A stretch of DNA of 64,000 bases from DATFXM01 sp035315885 (lineage in GTDB: Bacteria; Acidobacteriota; Blastocatellia; UBA7656), in assembly GCA_035315885.1 (NCBI GenBank), contig DATFXM010000167.1:1-64000 (forward strand), in the 5' to 3' direction. Position numbers and translations under genes: made by a program. Under the pieces are notes generated by a model, which saw nothing but the letters and a program-made list of their open reading frames with translations, did no database searches and had not been told where the DNA came from. The first letter of the stretch is position 1; every line of letters begins with the position of its first letter. Positions 1 through 9,147 of this stretch are shown here, piece by piece.

Positions 1-450
1 GGGCTCGCGGCGCCAACCGAGAGCATAAACGTAACCGGAGCGCTCGGGCTTACTTCATTTCTTTACTACATCGGGAGCGGGTTTAGACAGCAGGGCATCA
101 AGTATCTCAAACACTTCACCGGGGGACTCAGCGGCGCAATGCTGTATGCGATAGGATGGCTGATCTTTGTGGTGGAGCTGCTGTCAAACAGCGTGCGTCC
201 GGTGACGCTGTCGTTGCGACTTTTTGTGAACATGTATGCCGACAATCAGATCGGAGTGGCCTTTCTTAAGCTAGTAGCGCCCATCGTGCCGCTCTTCACG
301 GTGCTTCTCGGAGTGTTCGTAGCCTTTGTGCAAACTTTTATTTTCATAATGCTATCGATGGTTTACTTGTCCGAGACCGTGCCTCACGAGGAGCACGAAC
401 ACGAAGAAGCGGGACACGCTCGCGACGAAGCAATTGCAGACGCGCACTGA
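1..450 (+). CDS. atpB: F0F1 ATP synthase subunit a, C-terminal part (5' end outside window)
   Basis: The frame is open from base 1 and gives the last 149 residues of subunit a, the membrane stator half of the proton channel. The helix with SLRLFVNMYADN contains the arginine universally conserved in this family, which faces the c-ring carboxylate. Several hydrophobic segments follow and the protein ends in a His/Glu-rich tail (EEHEHEEAGH). The start codon lies upstream of the window. The next gene is atpE, 268 bp downstream, with no convincing gene between them. Only atpB and atpE lie on this side and a terminator follows, so the F0 genes seem separated from the F1 genes. That is common in several phyla, but what lies upstream is unseen. 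Confidence 0.95.
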   Translation, partial: GLAAPTESINVTGALGLTSFLYYIGSGFRQQGIKYLKHFTGGLSGAMLYAIGWLIFVVELLSNSVRPVTLSLRLFVNMYADNQIGVAFLKLVAPIVPLFTVLLGVFVAFVQTFIFIMLSMVYLSETVPHEEHEHEEAGHARDEAIADAH

Positions 451-718
451 TCTTTGAGTATCGTTCGATTAGCGGGAGGATTACGTCGAGCCCTTTTCAT
501 AGGAAGCTGTCCGCACGTCGCTGCTGGAGCCTTGCCGCATTTGGGGAGAATGGCAAGCGTATACCGGGTGCGTGGGAATCATCATCAGGCTGACGCTGCA
601 ATCTCCTCCTGTTTTGGAAAGACATCGAACAGGACTTCGGCTTTGCGTGGGTACATAAACTCTTATAACGCCGCTGCAAAAACCGAAGCACGTTCGCAAT
701 CACACTGGAGGAATAGAA

Positions 719-1039
719 ATGTTTAAAGCCAGGTTGTTTGTCTTGTCAGCTTTGACGACGCTGGTCGTAGTAACCGCGGCAATGGCGCAAGGTCCCGGCG
801 GAACAGGAACCAGCTCCGCAGGAAGTTCATGGGTGTTTCCGGCGCTTGGCTCATTCGCGGTGGGAATCGCAGCTTTCGGCGGAGCGCTCGGTGACGGGCG
901 GGCGATAGGTGCGGCCTGCGAAAGCACCGCGAGGAATCCGGGAGCCGGCGGACGCATCTTCACGATGTTGCTGCTTGGACTGGCGCTGATCGAAACACTG
1001 GTTCTGTTTACATTCCTGACCGTACTGCTCAAGGGATAA
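719..1039 (+). CDS. atpE: F0F1 ATP synthase subunit c with N-terminal signal-like extension
   Basis: This 106-residue proteolipid has two transmembrane helices after an extra N-terminal hydrophobic segment (residues 1-23, cleavage-like site near AMAQ), as seen in some c subunits with signal peptides. The helix 1 / loop region reads GDGRAIGAACESTARNP and helix 2 carries the ion-binding carboxylate Glu92 (LIETLVLF). Asp59 sits where Na+-type c subunits have Gln in helix 1, so each hairpin may have a second acidic residue. A good ribosome site (TGGAGGA) lies 7 bases before the ATG. A strong intrinsic terminator follows the stop. Confidence 0.95.
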   Translation: MFKARLFVLSALTTLVVVTAAMAQGPGGTGTSSAGSSWVFPALGSFAVGIAAFGGALGDGRAIGAACESTARNPGAGGRIFTMLLLGLALIETLVLFTFLTVLLKG

Positions 1040-1068
1040 AACGACACGACGTTGTTTTCCGCACAACC

Positions 1069-1095
1069 GGGGAGGCCATCGGCCTCCCCTTTCTT
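1069..1095 (+). terminator. Rho-independent terminator after atpE
   Basis: A perfect 9-bp stem GGGGAGGCC / GGCCTCCCC with a 3-base loop is followed by TTTCTT. It lies 30 bp after the atpE stop, so transcription of the atpB-atpE unit probably ends here. Confidence 0.9.
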
Positions 1096-1555
1096 ATTCT
1101 GGATTGCAGTGCCTCGACCCTATAGCTATACTGACTGCCGCTTGTAAGCTTTCGCTGCAGGTTAGGCAGTTTTGACACGTTTTGATAGTCGCCAGGCGCT
1201 CTCCGGCGGCTCGCATTCCGAACAAGCAATGGGCATTCGAAAACTGGTCGTTGTACACGGCCGCGCTTGTCGCTCTCACCGAAGCGGCTTGCAAAGTTGA
1301 GCGACTCCTTCCCGACGCACCTGGTTCCACCCGAAGGAAATCGCTACGGCGGTTTTGCACTGAGAACGTCTTAGGTATTGCTTCTCAAGTCTCAATCGCC
1401 GCCGACATACCAAGTCCGAAAAAACCCGCCGTCCAGCGGTGCGCTCGAGCCGTCTGGATGGGTCAACTCAGAATCAATGCGCGTTTCCTGGCGCGAAGAC
1501 TCTGTCGACGGAAGTACTCGTAAGCCCGCGCCACCAAATCGCGAAGGAGGCCCCC
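1096..1555. other. Gene-free stretch before the M36 protease
   Basis: About 460 bp between the atpE terminator and the protease start. Short open frames on both strands show no recognisable family, no ribosome site and no hydrophobic leader. The region probably holds the protease promoter, but no clear -35/-10 pair could be picked out. AAGGAGG at 1544-1550 is the ribosome site of the next gene. Confidence 0.5.
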
Positions 1556-4500
1556 GTGAAGAAGAGAGTTTTCTTTGCTGTTTTCATCGCCCTCACCTTT
1601 CTCGCTTTGACATCGGTCGTACCCCGGCTGTCCAGACGAACGCTTGCTCAGGACGAGTTCTGGCACTCGGGTGCTCCGGACTTCGACATCAGAAGCGAGC
1701 GCTCTGAAGTTTCTGCAAATGTCCTCAAACGCAGCCGGCAGAAACTGACTGCAAGCCAGAAGGAGAAGAAGCGCGTCCTGCTGCGCAACGTGAAGTCAGC
1801 TACGGACAGACTCTCGCAGTCAACTGCCGGGATCGCGGTTCTGGTGCCGGAAGAATCCACCGTCCCCGAAATTGTCGGGGTCGTTGGCGGAGACAGGACG
1901 TTGACTCCTCCGTCCACCCGCAAGCATGAAAGAATTGTCCGCGACTTCCTCACCCAAAATGTCGATCTGTACGGTTTGACTCCCAAACAGATATCGAGGC
2001 TGAAGAAGGCTGCAGACTACACTAACCCTTCAGGGAATCTTTCGTGGGTTACTTTCCGACAGGAGATAAACGGCCTGCCTGTCTTCCAGGGAGAATTGTC
2101 AGCCGCCCTCAAGCCGAGCGGAGAGCTGGTCCGAACCGTCAGCCGGCTTCTTCCGGGGCTGGACGATACCGCCGTCGCTCCCGGAATTCGCACGGCGTCC
2201 GCTGGGACGAACGCTTCTGGCGCGATCAGCGCAGCGCAGGCCGTCGCTCGAGCAGCCGAAACGATTGGCGTCTCGGTCGATCCCGACTCGCTGCTTGTGA
2301 AGGAGTCATCACCAGATGGCCGCACATTTGTGTTCGAACCCGGACCGTTCGCAGACGAAATCAAAGTCGAGCTGCAGTATTTTCCTTTGGAGCCTGGAGT
2401 CGTGGAACTCGCGTGGTCGATGGTTCTATGGGAAGACAACCCGGCCTATTATTCGATCGTGGACGCGGAAGGTGGAGAGCTGCTGTGGCGCAAAAACATC
2501 ACCGACGAACAGACTCAGACGGCAACCTACTCGATCTACAACGACGATAGCCCGACGCCGCTTTCGCCCTCGAATGCCGTTCCTGGATCTGGCATTCAAG
2601 GCGCGCCGATAAGCCGCACGCTTTTCACGCTCATTAGCGAATTGCCCGCATTCGACAACCTTGGTTGGATCACCGATGGTGGAAACACGACTACGGGCAA
2701 CAACGTCGATGCCGGTCTGGATATCGTAGCGCCCAACGGAATCGATCCCACCGGAAGGCCAAGCGGCAATCCCTTCCGAGTATTCGATTTTTCGTACAAT
2801 CCGGCCCCGGGGATACCTGCTCCTGGCGACGCGCCCATAGGGGCGGACTACCGCAACGGCATCGTGACCAACTTGTTCTTCTGGACGAATCGCTATCACG
2901 ACCTCGTGTATCAGCTTGGTTTCACCGAGGCGGCGAGGAACTTTCAGCAGAACAACTTTGGGCGCGGCGGTCTCGGAAATGATTTTGTCAGGGCAGAGGC
3001 CCAGGACTTTTCCGGTACGAACAACGCAAACTTTTCCACGCCTCCGGACGGTTCATTGCCGCGAATGCAGATGTTCATTTTCACCGGTCCAACCCCACAG
3101 CGAGACGGGGACATCGACGCCGATGTGTTTCTGCACGAGCTGACGCACGGGTTATCGAATCGCTTGCACAATAATGCTTCGGGTTTGGGCGTAACGCAGG
3201 CCGGCGGTATGGGAGAAGGTTGGTCGGACTTCTACGCCAGAGCGTTGCGGTCGAGCGCCGACGAAGATGTCGACGGAGTCTACGCTGCAGGAGCTTATGT
3301 CACGCTCAATATCAGAGCCGGCTTCACCGACAACTACTACTACGGCATTCGACGGTTTCCGTACGCAGTGAAGACCAACGTCGGAGCGAACGGAAAGCCG
3401 CACAATCCCTTGACGTACGCCGACATCGATCCCGCACAAATCAACCTGACGGACGGCGCGTTCCCGAGGGGGCCTATCGGATCCGCGAATGCGGCCGAGG
3501 TCCACAACATCGGCGAAGTCTGGTGCATGATGTTGCTGGAAGTACGAGCCAGGTTAATTCACCGGCTCGGTTGGGCAGCGGGAAATCAACGAGCCCTCCA
3601 GATCGTTACCGACGGAATGAAACTCGACCCGGTGAATCCGACGCTGATCAACGCGAGAGACTCGATACTTGCGGCTGATTGTGCCGGATTTGGCGGCGAA
3701 GACGAGCTGGACATCTGGGACGGATTTGCCACGCGAGGACTCGGAGCCAGTGCAAAAGGGTCGGTCGGAACCACTGCTGTCACGGAAGCCTTCGATCTGC
3801 CCAATCTCAAGCTGGGAACCATCAGCTTCGCGGATGGCTGTTCAAATTCAGGGTTCGCTGATCCCGGCGAGCTGTTGACTCTCAGCGTGCCCCTCTCCAA
3901 TCCGTTCTGTGCGAATTCGATTACCGGGGTGACCGCGTCGGTCGTTGGTGGAGGATCGGCGGACTACGGCACGATCTCGGGTGGGAGTTCGGTAACGCGT
4001 ACTATTCCGTTTCACGTGCCTTCGGATACACCTTGCGGAAGCGTGTTGACCTTGACCATAAACATCGACGGAAGTCGGGGACCAACAACCCGGACGATCA
4101 CGATTTTTGTTGGCAAGCCCGTGACAACCGCGACTGAGAACTTTGATGGAGTCACTGCTCCTGCGCTGCCTGCGGGCTGGACCGGAACGGTGCCAACCGG
4201 ATTGGCCACCAATAACTGGAGGACTTCGGTCTCGCAATTCCAGACGAGCCCCAACTCGATGTTTGTGCCCGACCCGTCCACCCGCACGGAAGCTCGGCTG
4301 GTATCGCCGGCGTTTACGATTACCAGCGGGGCGGCGCAAGTGTCCTTCAAAAACAACTTCAGCCTCGAGCAGGGATTTGATGGAGGAGTGCTGGAGTTAT
4401 CTACCGATGGAGGCGTCACCTTCGCTGACATTGTGGCTGCGGGTGGAATCTTCCTGAGCGGTGGTTACACAGGCGCTCTTGCGACGGGGGGCGGCAGCGC

Positions 4501-5455
4501 GCCGACGATCAACGGGCGAAACGCCTGGACCGGGACTTCTGGCGGTTTCATCACAACAACCGCGATCTTGCCGGCAAGCGCTGCGGGGCACGACGTTATG
4601 TTTCGATTCATCATGGGGTCGGATTCGAGCGTAGGTTCTTCAGGGTGGTTTATCGACGACCTCACTGTGAGCGGAATGACTGAATGTCACCCGGATCTCG
4701 CACCGGTCATTAGCTGTCCAGCAAACATTGTTCACGGAACCGATCCAGGACAGTGTTCAGCGGTGGTGACCTTCGCGGTGACCGGCACGGACGATTGTCC
4801 CGAGGTCACGCTGGTAACCAGTCCCGCATCCGGCTCCACCTTCCCGAAAGGCGTCACGACCGTAACCTCCACCGCGACGGATTCATCAGGAAACCAGTCG
4901 TCGTGCACATTCACTGTAACGGTAAACGATACGCAGGCGCCGGCGATTACATGTCCCGCCAACATCACCGCAGTGACCGCGGCCCCAAACGTGTTTTCTA
5001 CCGTGGTGAGCTTCACAACGCCGACGCCTACCGACAACTGTCCGGGAGTTGGTGTTGCGTGTACTCCGGCTACCGGTTCGGCATTTCCGGTCGGCATCAC
5101 CACTGTGACCTGCACGGCAACCGATACGTCAGGCAACGCGACCGCGTGCAAGTTCACGGTGACGGTGTTCGACGTTTGTTTGCAGGATGGAGCTACGTCG
5201 ACCGTTTTGTTGGTCAATTCGCTGACGGGAGATTATCGATTCTGCTGCGGAGGTACGATCTACAGCGGAAGGGGCTCTGTTGCGAAATCGGGCGCAGTCA
5301 TCACGCTGACCGTCTCAACCGGATCACAGCGCGTGACTGCGCGAGTGGACAGCGCGGCCAAGAGCGGGTCAGCATCACTACAATCTCCGCCGGGCACGAT
5401 GCGTTGTTCAATCACCGACACAAACATCATGAACAACACCTGTCGTTGTCAGTGA
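1556..5455 (+). CDS. Secreted M36 (fungalysin-type) metalloprotease with HYR repeats
   Basis: The GTG at 1556 is chosen because AAGGAGG lies 5 bases upstream and a Sec signal peptide (VKKRVFFAVFIALTF..., residues 1-32) starts there; the frame itself is open further up. The protein is 1299 residues. An FTP-type propeptide covers about residues 115-205. The M36 catalytic domain carries HELTH at 527-531 and the third zinc ligand Glu554 in GEGWSDF. After residue 830 comes a jelly-roll-like segment (ENFDG...LPAGWTG), then two HYR domains at about 1045-1210 and a Cys-containing C-terminal domain of about 85 residues. Expected role is extracellular protein degradation; HYR domains suggest surface or matrix adhesion. 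A hairpin pair follows the gene. Confidence 0.92.
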   Translation: MKKRVFFAVFIALTFLALTSVVPRLSRRTLAQDEFWHSGAPDFDIRSERSEVSANVLKRSRQKLTASQKEKKRVLLRNVKSATDRLSQSTAGIAVLVPEESTVPEIVGVVGGDRTLTPPSTRKHERIVRDFLTQNVDLYGLTPKQISRLKKAADYTNPSGNLSWVTFRQEINGLPVFQGELSAALKPSGELVRTVSRLLPGLDDTAVAPGIRTASAGTNASGAISAAQAVARAAETIGVSVDPDSLLVKESSPDGRTFVFEPGPFADEIKVELQYFPLEPGVVELAWSMVLWEDNPAYYSIVDAEGGELLWRKNITDEQTQTATYSIYNDDSPTPLSPSNAVPGSGIQGAPISRTLFTLISELPAFDNLGWITDGGNTTTGNNVDAGLDIVAPNGIDPTGRPSGNPFRVFDFSYNPAPGIPAPGDAPIGADYRNGIVTNLFFWTNRYHDLVYQLGFTEAARNFQQNNFGRGGLGNDFVRAEAQDFSGTNNANFSTPPDGSLPRMQMFIFTGPTPQRDGDIDADVFLHELTHGLSNRLHNNASGLGVTQAGGMGEGWSDFYARALRSSADEDVDGVYAAGAYVTLNIRAGFTDNYYYGIRRFPYAVKTNVGANGKPHNPLTYADIDPAQINLTDGAFPRGPIGSANAAEVHNIGEVWCMMLLEVRARLIHRLGWAAGNQRALQIVTDGMKLDPVNPTLINARDSILAADCAGFGGEDELDIWDGFATRGLGASAKGSVGTTAVTEAFDLPNLKLGTISFADGCSNSGFADPGELLTLSVPLSNPFCANSITGVTASVVGGGSADYGTISGGSSVTRTIPFHVPSDTPCGSVLTLTINIDGSRGPTTRTITIFVGKPVTTATENFDGVTAPALPAGWTGTVPTGLATNNWRTSVSQFQTSPNSMFVPDPSTRTEARLVSPAFTITSGAAQVSFKNNFSLEQGFDGGVLELSTDGGVTFADIVAAGGIFLSGGYTGALATGGGSAPTINGRNAWTGTSGGFITTTAILPASAAGHDVMFRFIMGSDSSVGSSGWFIDDLTVSGMTECHPDLAPVISCPANIVHGTDPGQCSAVVTFAVTGTDDCPEVTLVTSPASGSTFPKGVTTVTSTATDSSGNQSSCTFTVTVNDTQAPAITCPANITAVTAAPNVFSTVVSFTTPTPTDNCPGVGVACTPATGSAFPVGITTVTCTATDTSGNATACKFTVTVFDVCLQDGATSTVLLVNSLTGDYRFCCGGTIYSGRGSVAKSGAVITLTVSTGSQRVTARVDSAAKSGSASLQSPPGTMRCSITDTNIMNNTCRCQ

Positions 5456-5482
5456 TTGGAACGGGCCAAGCGCTGACTGCTG

Positions 5483-5583
5483 CTACGAGCGGCCGCTTTT
5501 GCCGCTCGTAGCGCAAAAGCAAAGCCGCCAGTGCGCAAGGATGAGAATCTTCCTCGTCTATGCTTGCGCTTTGGCGGCTTTGC
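5483..5583. terminator. Two consecutive hairpins after the protease gene
   Basis: The first is an 11-bp stem CTACGAGCGGC / GCCGCTCGTAG (5483-5493 and 5501-5511). The second is a long imperfect stem whose outer arms GCAAAGCCGCCA and TGGCGGCTTTGC span 5519-5583, followed by GTTAAAA. Neither has a classic T-run, but together they are the likely 3' end of the protease mRNA. Confidence 0.55.
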
Positions 5584-5627
5584 GTTAAAACATAAGACGG
5601 TATTCGAATTCTCCAGGAGTTTGCGCG

Positions 5628-7148
5628 ATGCAATCATTCAAGGACAGCGTTATCCAACTGATCACTCAGACGTCTACCAATCTACCGCCCGATGTTCGCC
5701 AGGCAATGGCCAGGGCAACCGGTTCAGAGAATCCCGACTCGCAATCCGGAACCGCACTGGCCGTTATTGCAACTAATATCGACATGGCTTGCGAAGGCGA
5801 TGGACCTATCTGCCAGGACACCGGCATGCCAACCTTCGAAATCAGCGTGCCTGTCGGATCGAACCAGATCGAGATGCGCAGGATGATTCGCGAGGCGATT
5901 GCCGAAGCGACTCGAACAGGCAAACTCCGGCCGAACTCCGTAGACTCGATCACCGGAGCGAACTCGGGAGATAACCTGGGGCCGGGCACGCCTGTTATTC
6001 ACTTCGATCAATGGGAGAACGACGACATCCAGATCAAACTTCTGCTGAAAGGCGGCGGGTGTGAAAACAAGAACATCCAGTACTCGCTGCCAGCCGAACT
6101 TCCGCACCTTGGAAGAGCCGGCCGCGACCTGGATGGCGTGCGCAAATGTATCCTGCACGCGGTCTGGCAAGCGCAGGGTCAGGGTTGTAGTGCGGGTGCA
6201 ATCGGCGTTGCAATCGGCGGAGATCGAACTTCGGGATACCAGCACGCAAAGGAGCAGCTCTTCCGTCTCCTCGACGATACCAACTCAGACCCACGGCTCG
6301 CTGCGCTGGAAGAGTACATAATGACCGCGGCCAACACTCTGGGCATCGGGACGATGGGATTCGGCGGTGATGTCACGTTGATCGGCTGCAAGATAGGCGC
6401 GTTGAATCGTCTCCCAGCAAGTTTCTTTGTATCGGTCGCCTACGATTGCTGGGCGTTTCGCAGGCTAGGAGTGGTTCTTGATGCGCGGACCGGATCAATC
6501 AAGCGATGGCTCTATCGCGACGAACGGCCCCCCTCGCGAATGACCGCGGGCGAGGGATTCAAACTCACCGGATTGGAGAAGGCGCTCGAGGCGCCGATCA
6601 GCGAACAACAAGTTCGTCAGTTGAAAGTCGGCGACGTGGTGCTTATATCAGGCGAGATGTACACGGGCCGAGACGCGGTGCACTCCTACCTTATGAAACA
6701 CGAATCGCCGGTCGATCTGAGCGGTTCAGTCCTGTACCACTGCGGGCCGGTTGTCTTGAAAAACAACGGCGATTATCGAATCACCGCGGCGGGACCAACA
6801 ACCAGCATTCGCGAGGAGCCCTATCAAGCGGACATCATCAAACGTTTTGGCGTTCGCGCAGTCATCGGGAAGGGCGGAATGGGCAAGCGCACCCTTGACG
6901 CGATGCGGGAATCTGGCGCGGTTTATCTCAATGCGATTGGCGGTGCTGCGCAGTACTATGCTCGATGCATCGAGCGCGTACTGGATGTCAATCTGCTGGA
7001 CTTCGGAATACCGGAGGCGATGTGGCACCTGAAGGTTCGCGACTTCCCTGCGATAGTGACGATGGACTCGCACGGCAATTCCCTGCACGCGGATGTAGAG
7101 AAGGCTTCAGCGGCGCTTCTGGAGAAGCTCTCCCCGCAGGTTTTCTAA
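5628..7148 (+). CDS. fumA: Class I fumarate hydratase, alpha and beta domains fused
   Basis: This 506-residue protein fuses a TtdA-like alpha half (1-285) and a TtdB-like beta half (290-506), which are separate subunits in many organisms. It interconverts fumarate and malate in the TCA cycle using a 4Fe-4S cluster. Likely cluster ligands are Cys62 (CQDTG), Cys187 (GCSAG) and Cys274 (DCWAFRR); the 187-to-274 spacing of 87 matches the spacing known for TtdA-type enzymes. GGGCENKN and IGGDRTSGY are further family motifs. CCAGGAG lies about 10 bases upstream of the ATG. Tartrate dehydratase is the main alternative, but a fused chain and an SDH operon in the same window favour fumarase. Confidence 0.9.
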   Translation: MQSFKDSVIQLITQTSTNLPPDVRQAMARATGSENPDSQSGTALAVIATNIDMACEGDGPICQDTGMPTFEISVPVGSNQIEMRRMIREAIAEATRTGKLRPNSVDSITGANSGDNLGPGTPVIHFDQWENDDIQIKLLLKGGGCENKNIQYSLPAELPHLGRAGRDLDGVRKCILHAVWQAQGQGCSAGAIGVAIGGDRTSGYQHAKEQLFRLLDDTNSDPRLAALEEYIMTAANTLGIGTMGFGGDVTLIGCKIGALNRLPASFFVSVAYDCWAFRRLGVVLDARTGSIKRWLYRDERPPSRMTAGEGFKLTGLEKALEAPISEQQVRQLKVGDVVLISGEMYTGRDAVHSYLMKHESPVDLSGSVLYHCGPVVLKNNGDYRITAAGPTTSIREEPYQADIIKRFGVRAVIGKGGMGKRTLDAMRESGAVYLNAIGGAAQYYARCIERVLDVNLLDFGIPEAMWHLKVRDFPAIVTMDSHGNSLHADVEKASAALLEKLSPQVF

Positions 7149-7155
7149 GTTCTGG

Positions 7156-7343
7156 GCAGTAAGCAGTATGCAGTAGGCAGTAGGCAGTTGCAGGGAAGGG
7201 ATGAGCGGATTAGAGGATGAGGAGTTTCAGACCAACACCGCAATTCCCCCTCATCCCCTCATCATCCTGCCTACTGCCTGCTGCCTACTGCCTACTGCCA
7301 ACTGCCCCGCACTCAGAACTCAGTACTCAGAGCTCAGAACTTT
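7156..7343. repeat. Heptad inverted repeat (GCAGTAN family) plus GAGTNCT-family tail
   Basis: The left arm 7156-7192 is a run of 7-bp units of form GCAGTAN. The right arm 7266-7306 is the reverse complement run (CTACTGC type). Between them, GGATGAG-type and CTCATCC-type segments can also pair, so the whole block could form one long hairpin. At 7310-7343 a second family, ACTCAGN-type units, follows. It occupies nearly all of the fumarase/SGNH spacer. Confidence 0.85.
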
Positions 7344-7371
7344 GTAGTATAGTAGGCGATCAAACTCACCT

Positions 7372-8166
7372 ATGACATCAACGGGCGATCCTTCAGGGCT
7401 GAACGGGAAAAACTCGGTTCGAATCTTATTTCTGGGACAGTGCCTCAACTACGGATACGACGGGGTCAAGCGCGCGTCGACGTTCCCCAGTCTCGCGGCG
7501 ACGGCACTCAGCGCTCGGTTCCCGTCGGTGAAGTTCAAGTTCGATTCAAAGTTCCTTTATCATCCGACGGGCCTCAAGACCCTGCTTCACCACCGGCTTT
7601 TGTTCAGCAAGCCGGACATAGTTGTCATCAGTTTGCCGGCGATGTTCGCCGCAACAACCTGGCGCGTGAACAGGATCTACGAAATCGCGCCGGAGCTGGT
7701 CGATACCGCCCGCACCTTCATGAGAAGGATTCAAGCCAAGGTCCGGGGTCTGGATCCGGCGATCGCCCCGGCAAAGACGCTGCTCGACGCCGCGTTTACA
7801 ACCCGACCGCCCCTGAGCCTTCCGGAGTATGAACGTCTGGTGGAGATCGCTGTCCTTCATGCGCAGCAGATAAGCTGCTGCCGCATTGTCCTCATGGGGC
7901 CGGGCGAATTCAACGAGGACACGCTCGAAGAATATGAATTTCACAGCCCTGAATTGTGGCACAACGTAAACCGGATGATTATGAATCTCGCCAGTAGGCT
8001 CGATGTGCCGTTCATCAACGCGCAAGAAGTGCTCGAGGAGTACGGTAGCGAGGTCTTCATGGACAGGAATCACCGCTTCAGCCTGTACGGACATGAGGTA
8101 ATTGCGAAGGAAGTAGCCGGTGTGCTGGCGGGCCAGATAGCTGCCCTGACCTGCTCTGAGGTGTAG
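7372..8166 (+). CDS. SGNH/GDSL-hydrolase-fold protein with Cys at the nucleophile position
   Basis: The 264-residue protein lacks a signal peptide and begins its core with VRILFLGQCLNYGYDG, which aligns with SGNH block I (GDSxTxG) but reads GQCLNYG, placing Cys24 where the catalytic Ser would be. VVISLPAMFA corresponds to block III without its usual Asn. The C-terminal block V is intact: Asp231-R-N-His234 followed by LYGHEVIA. It may therefore be a thiol acyltransferase or esterase, or a non-catalytic binder; the sequence cannot decide. The stop codon is one base from the start of the following diiron-oxidase-like gene, so the two are co-translated. No substrate can be named. Confidence 0.65.
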   Translation: MTSTGDPSGLNGKNSVRILFLGQCLNYGYDGVKRASTFPSLAATALSARFPSVKFKFDSKFLYHPTGLKTLLHHRLLFSKPDIVVISLPAMFAATTWRVNRIYEIAPELVDTARTFMRRIQAKVRGLDPAIAPAKTLLDAAFTTRPPLSLPEYERLVEIAVLHAQQISCCRIVLMGPGEFNEDTLEEYEFHSPELWHNVNRMIMNLASRLDVPFINAQEVLEEYGSEVFMDRNHRFSLYGHEVIAKEVAGVLAGQIAALTCSEV

Positions 8167-8167
8167 C

Positions 8168-8872
8168 ATGCAAGAACGAGGCTTGACGTCTGATCAATCC
8201 TTCGGAGAGGAGCTTCTCCAGATATTGCGCGCCCATTCTACTCGCGATCCCATTCTGGCGGAGATTCGACAGGGAAAGCTCAGTCGCGAGGGAGTAAAGC
8301 GGTGGTCGCTACAGGCGATGATAGTAGTGAGTCAATTCACGCGCTTCATAAGCGGCATTCACTCGAACTGTCCGGATCGAGATGCACAGCGACTTATTGC
8401 AGAGAATCTATGGGAGGAACACGGTCTCGGCGAACTTGAACGCGATCACTTGTCGTTGATCAAGCGAATGGCCAGGAGCCTGGGAGCCGATGATCGAGAG
8501 ATCGAGACTACCGAGGCGCTTCCCGCGACTGCCGAGTACATCGAGCATTGCCTTCGGATCACCCGTGACGGCTCGTTTGTAGAAGGCATGGCGGCTATAG
8601 GCATTGGCATCGAGTACTCGATGCCGGTTTTCTTTCGCGCGTTCGGTGAAGCTCTCAAGAAAAACTACGGGCTTACTGACCAGGACGTTGAGTTCCTGTC
8701 GGTTCACGTCGAAGAAGACGAAGAGCATTCCAGGCGTTCAATCGAGTTGATCGAAAGATTCGCGAGCACCGAGGATCTGAAGTCGCGAGCGCGAGACGCT
8801 CTTCATAAAACCCTCTCTGCACGACAGCGATTCGCCGCAGCTCTGTTTGAGCATTGCAGCGATGTATCCTGA
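8168..8872 (+). CDS. Haem-oxygenase-like diiron oxidase (HDO/CADD/TenA-like)
   Basis: An all-helical 234-residue protein. Six residues fit the ligand pattern of haem-oxygenase-like diiron oxidases such as SznF and CADD: Glu84 and His94 (EEHGLGELERDH), Glu149 (IEYSMP), and His180, Asp184, His187 (HVEEDEEH). The intervals (10, 55, 31, 4, 3) closely match those known for that family, so oxygen activation at a two-iron site is likely. Known relatives perform N-oxygenation, decarboxylation, C-C cleavage or pABA synthesis; which applies is unknown. It follows the SGNH-fold gene with a one-base gap, which argues for a shared pathway. Confidence 0.7.
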   Translation: MQERGLTSDQSFGEELLQILRAHSTRDPILAEIRQGKLSREGVKRWSLQAMIVVSQFTRFISGIHSNCPDRDAQRLIAENLWEEHGLGELERDHLSLIKRMARSLGADDREIETTEALPATAEYIEHCLRITRDGSFVEGMAAIGIGIEYSMPVFFRAFGEALKKNYGLTDQDVEFLSVHVEEDEEHSRRSIELIERFASTEDLKSRARDALHKTLSARQRFAAALFEHCSDVS

Positions 8873-9147
8873 GTTCTCAATTTTGTTTTTCCGGGCCGGA
8901 GGCCCAAACGCGTAAGCACTCGGATTCAGCAGTCGGACCCGCCGCGTCTCCCCTCGCACCTTCGCCCCTTCCCCCATTCGCCCCTTCGCGTCATCTACCC
9001 CTCTAAGCGCCGCTTGTTGTATATTCTGTGGTTCAATTTCACGGCGATTTTTGCACCGTCCTGCGAGCGTCACGTCAAAGTGAGACGCAGTTGATCTGCT
9101 CTCGGAGCGGAGTCGTTGCACGGCGCGGCCAAGAGGTATTGCGACAA

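Noticed and set aside
454..726. Possible small gene between atpB and atpE
   Set aside because: The frame starts with TTG, lacks hydrophobic or family features and overlaps the atpE start.
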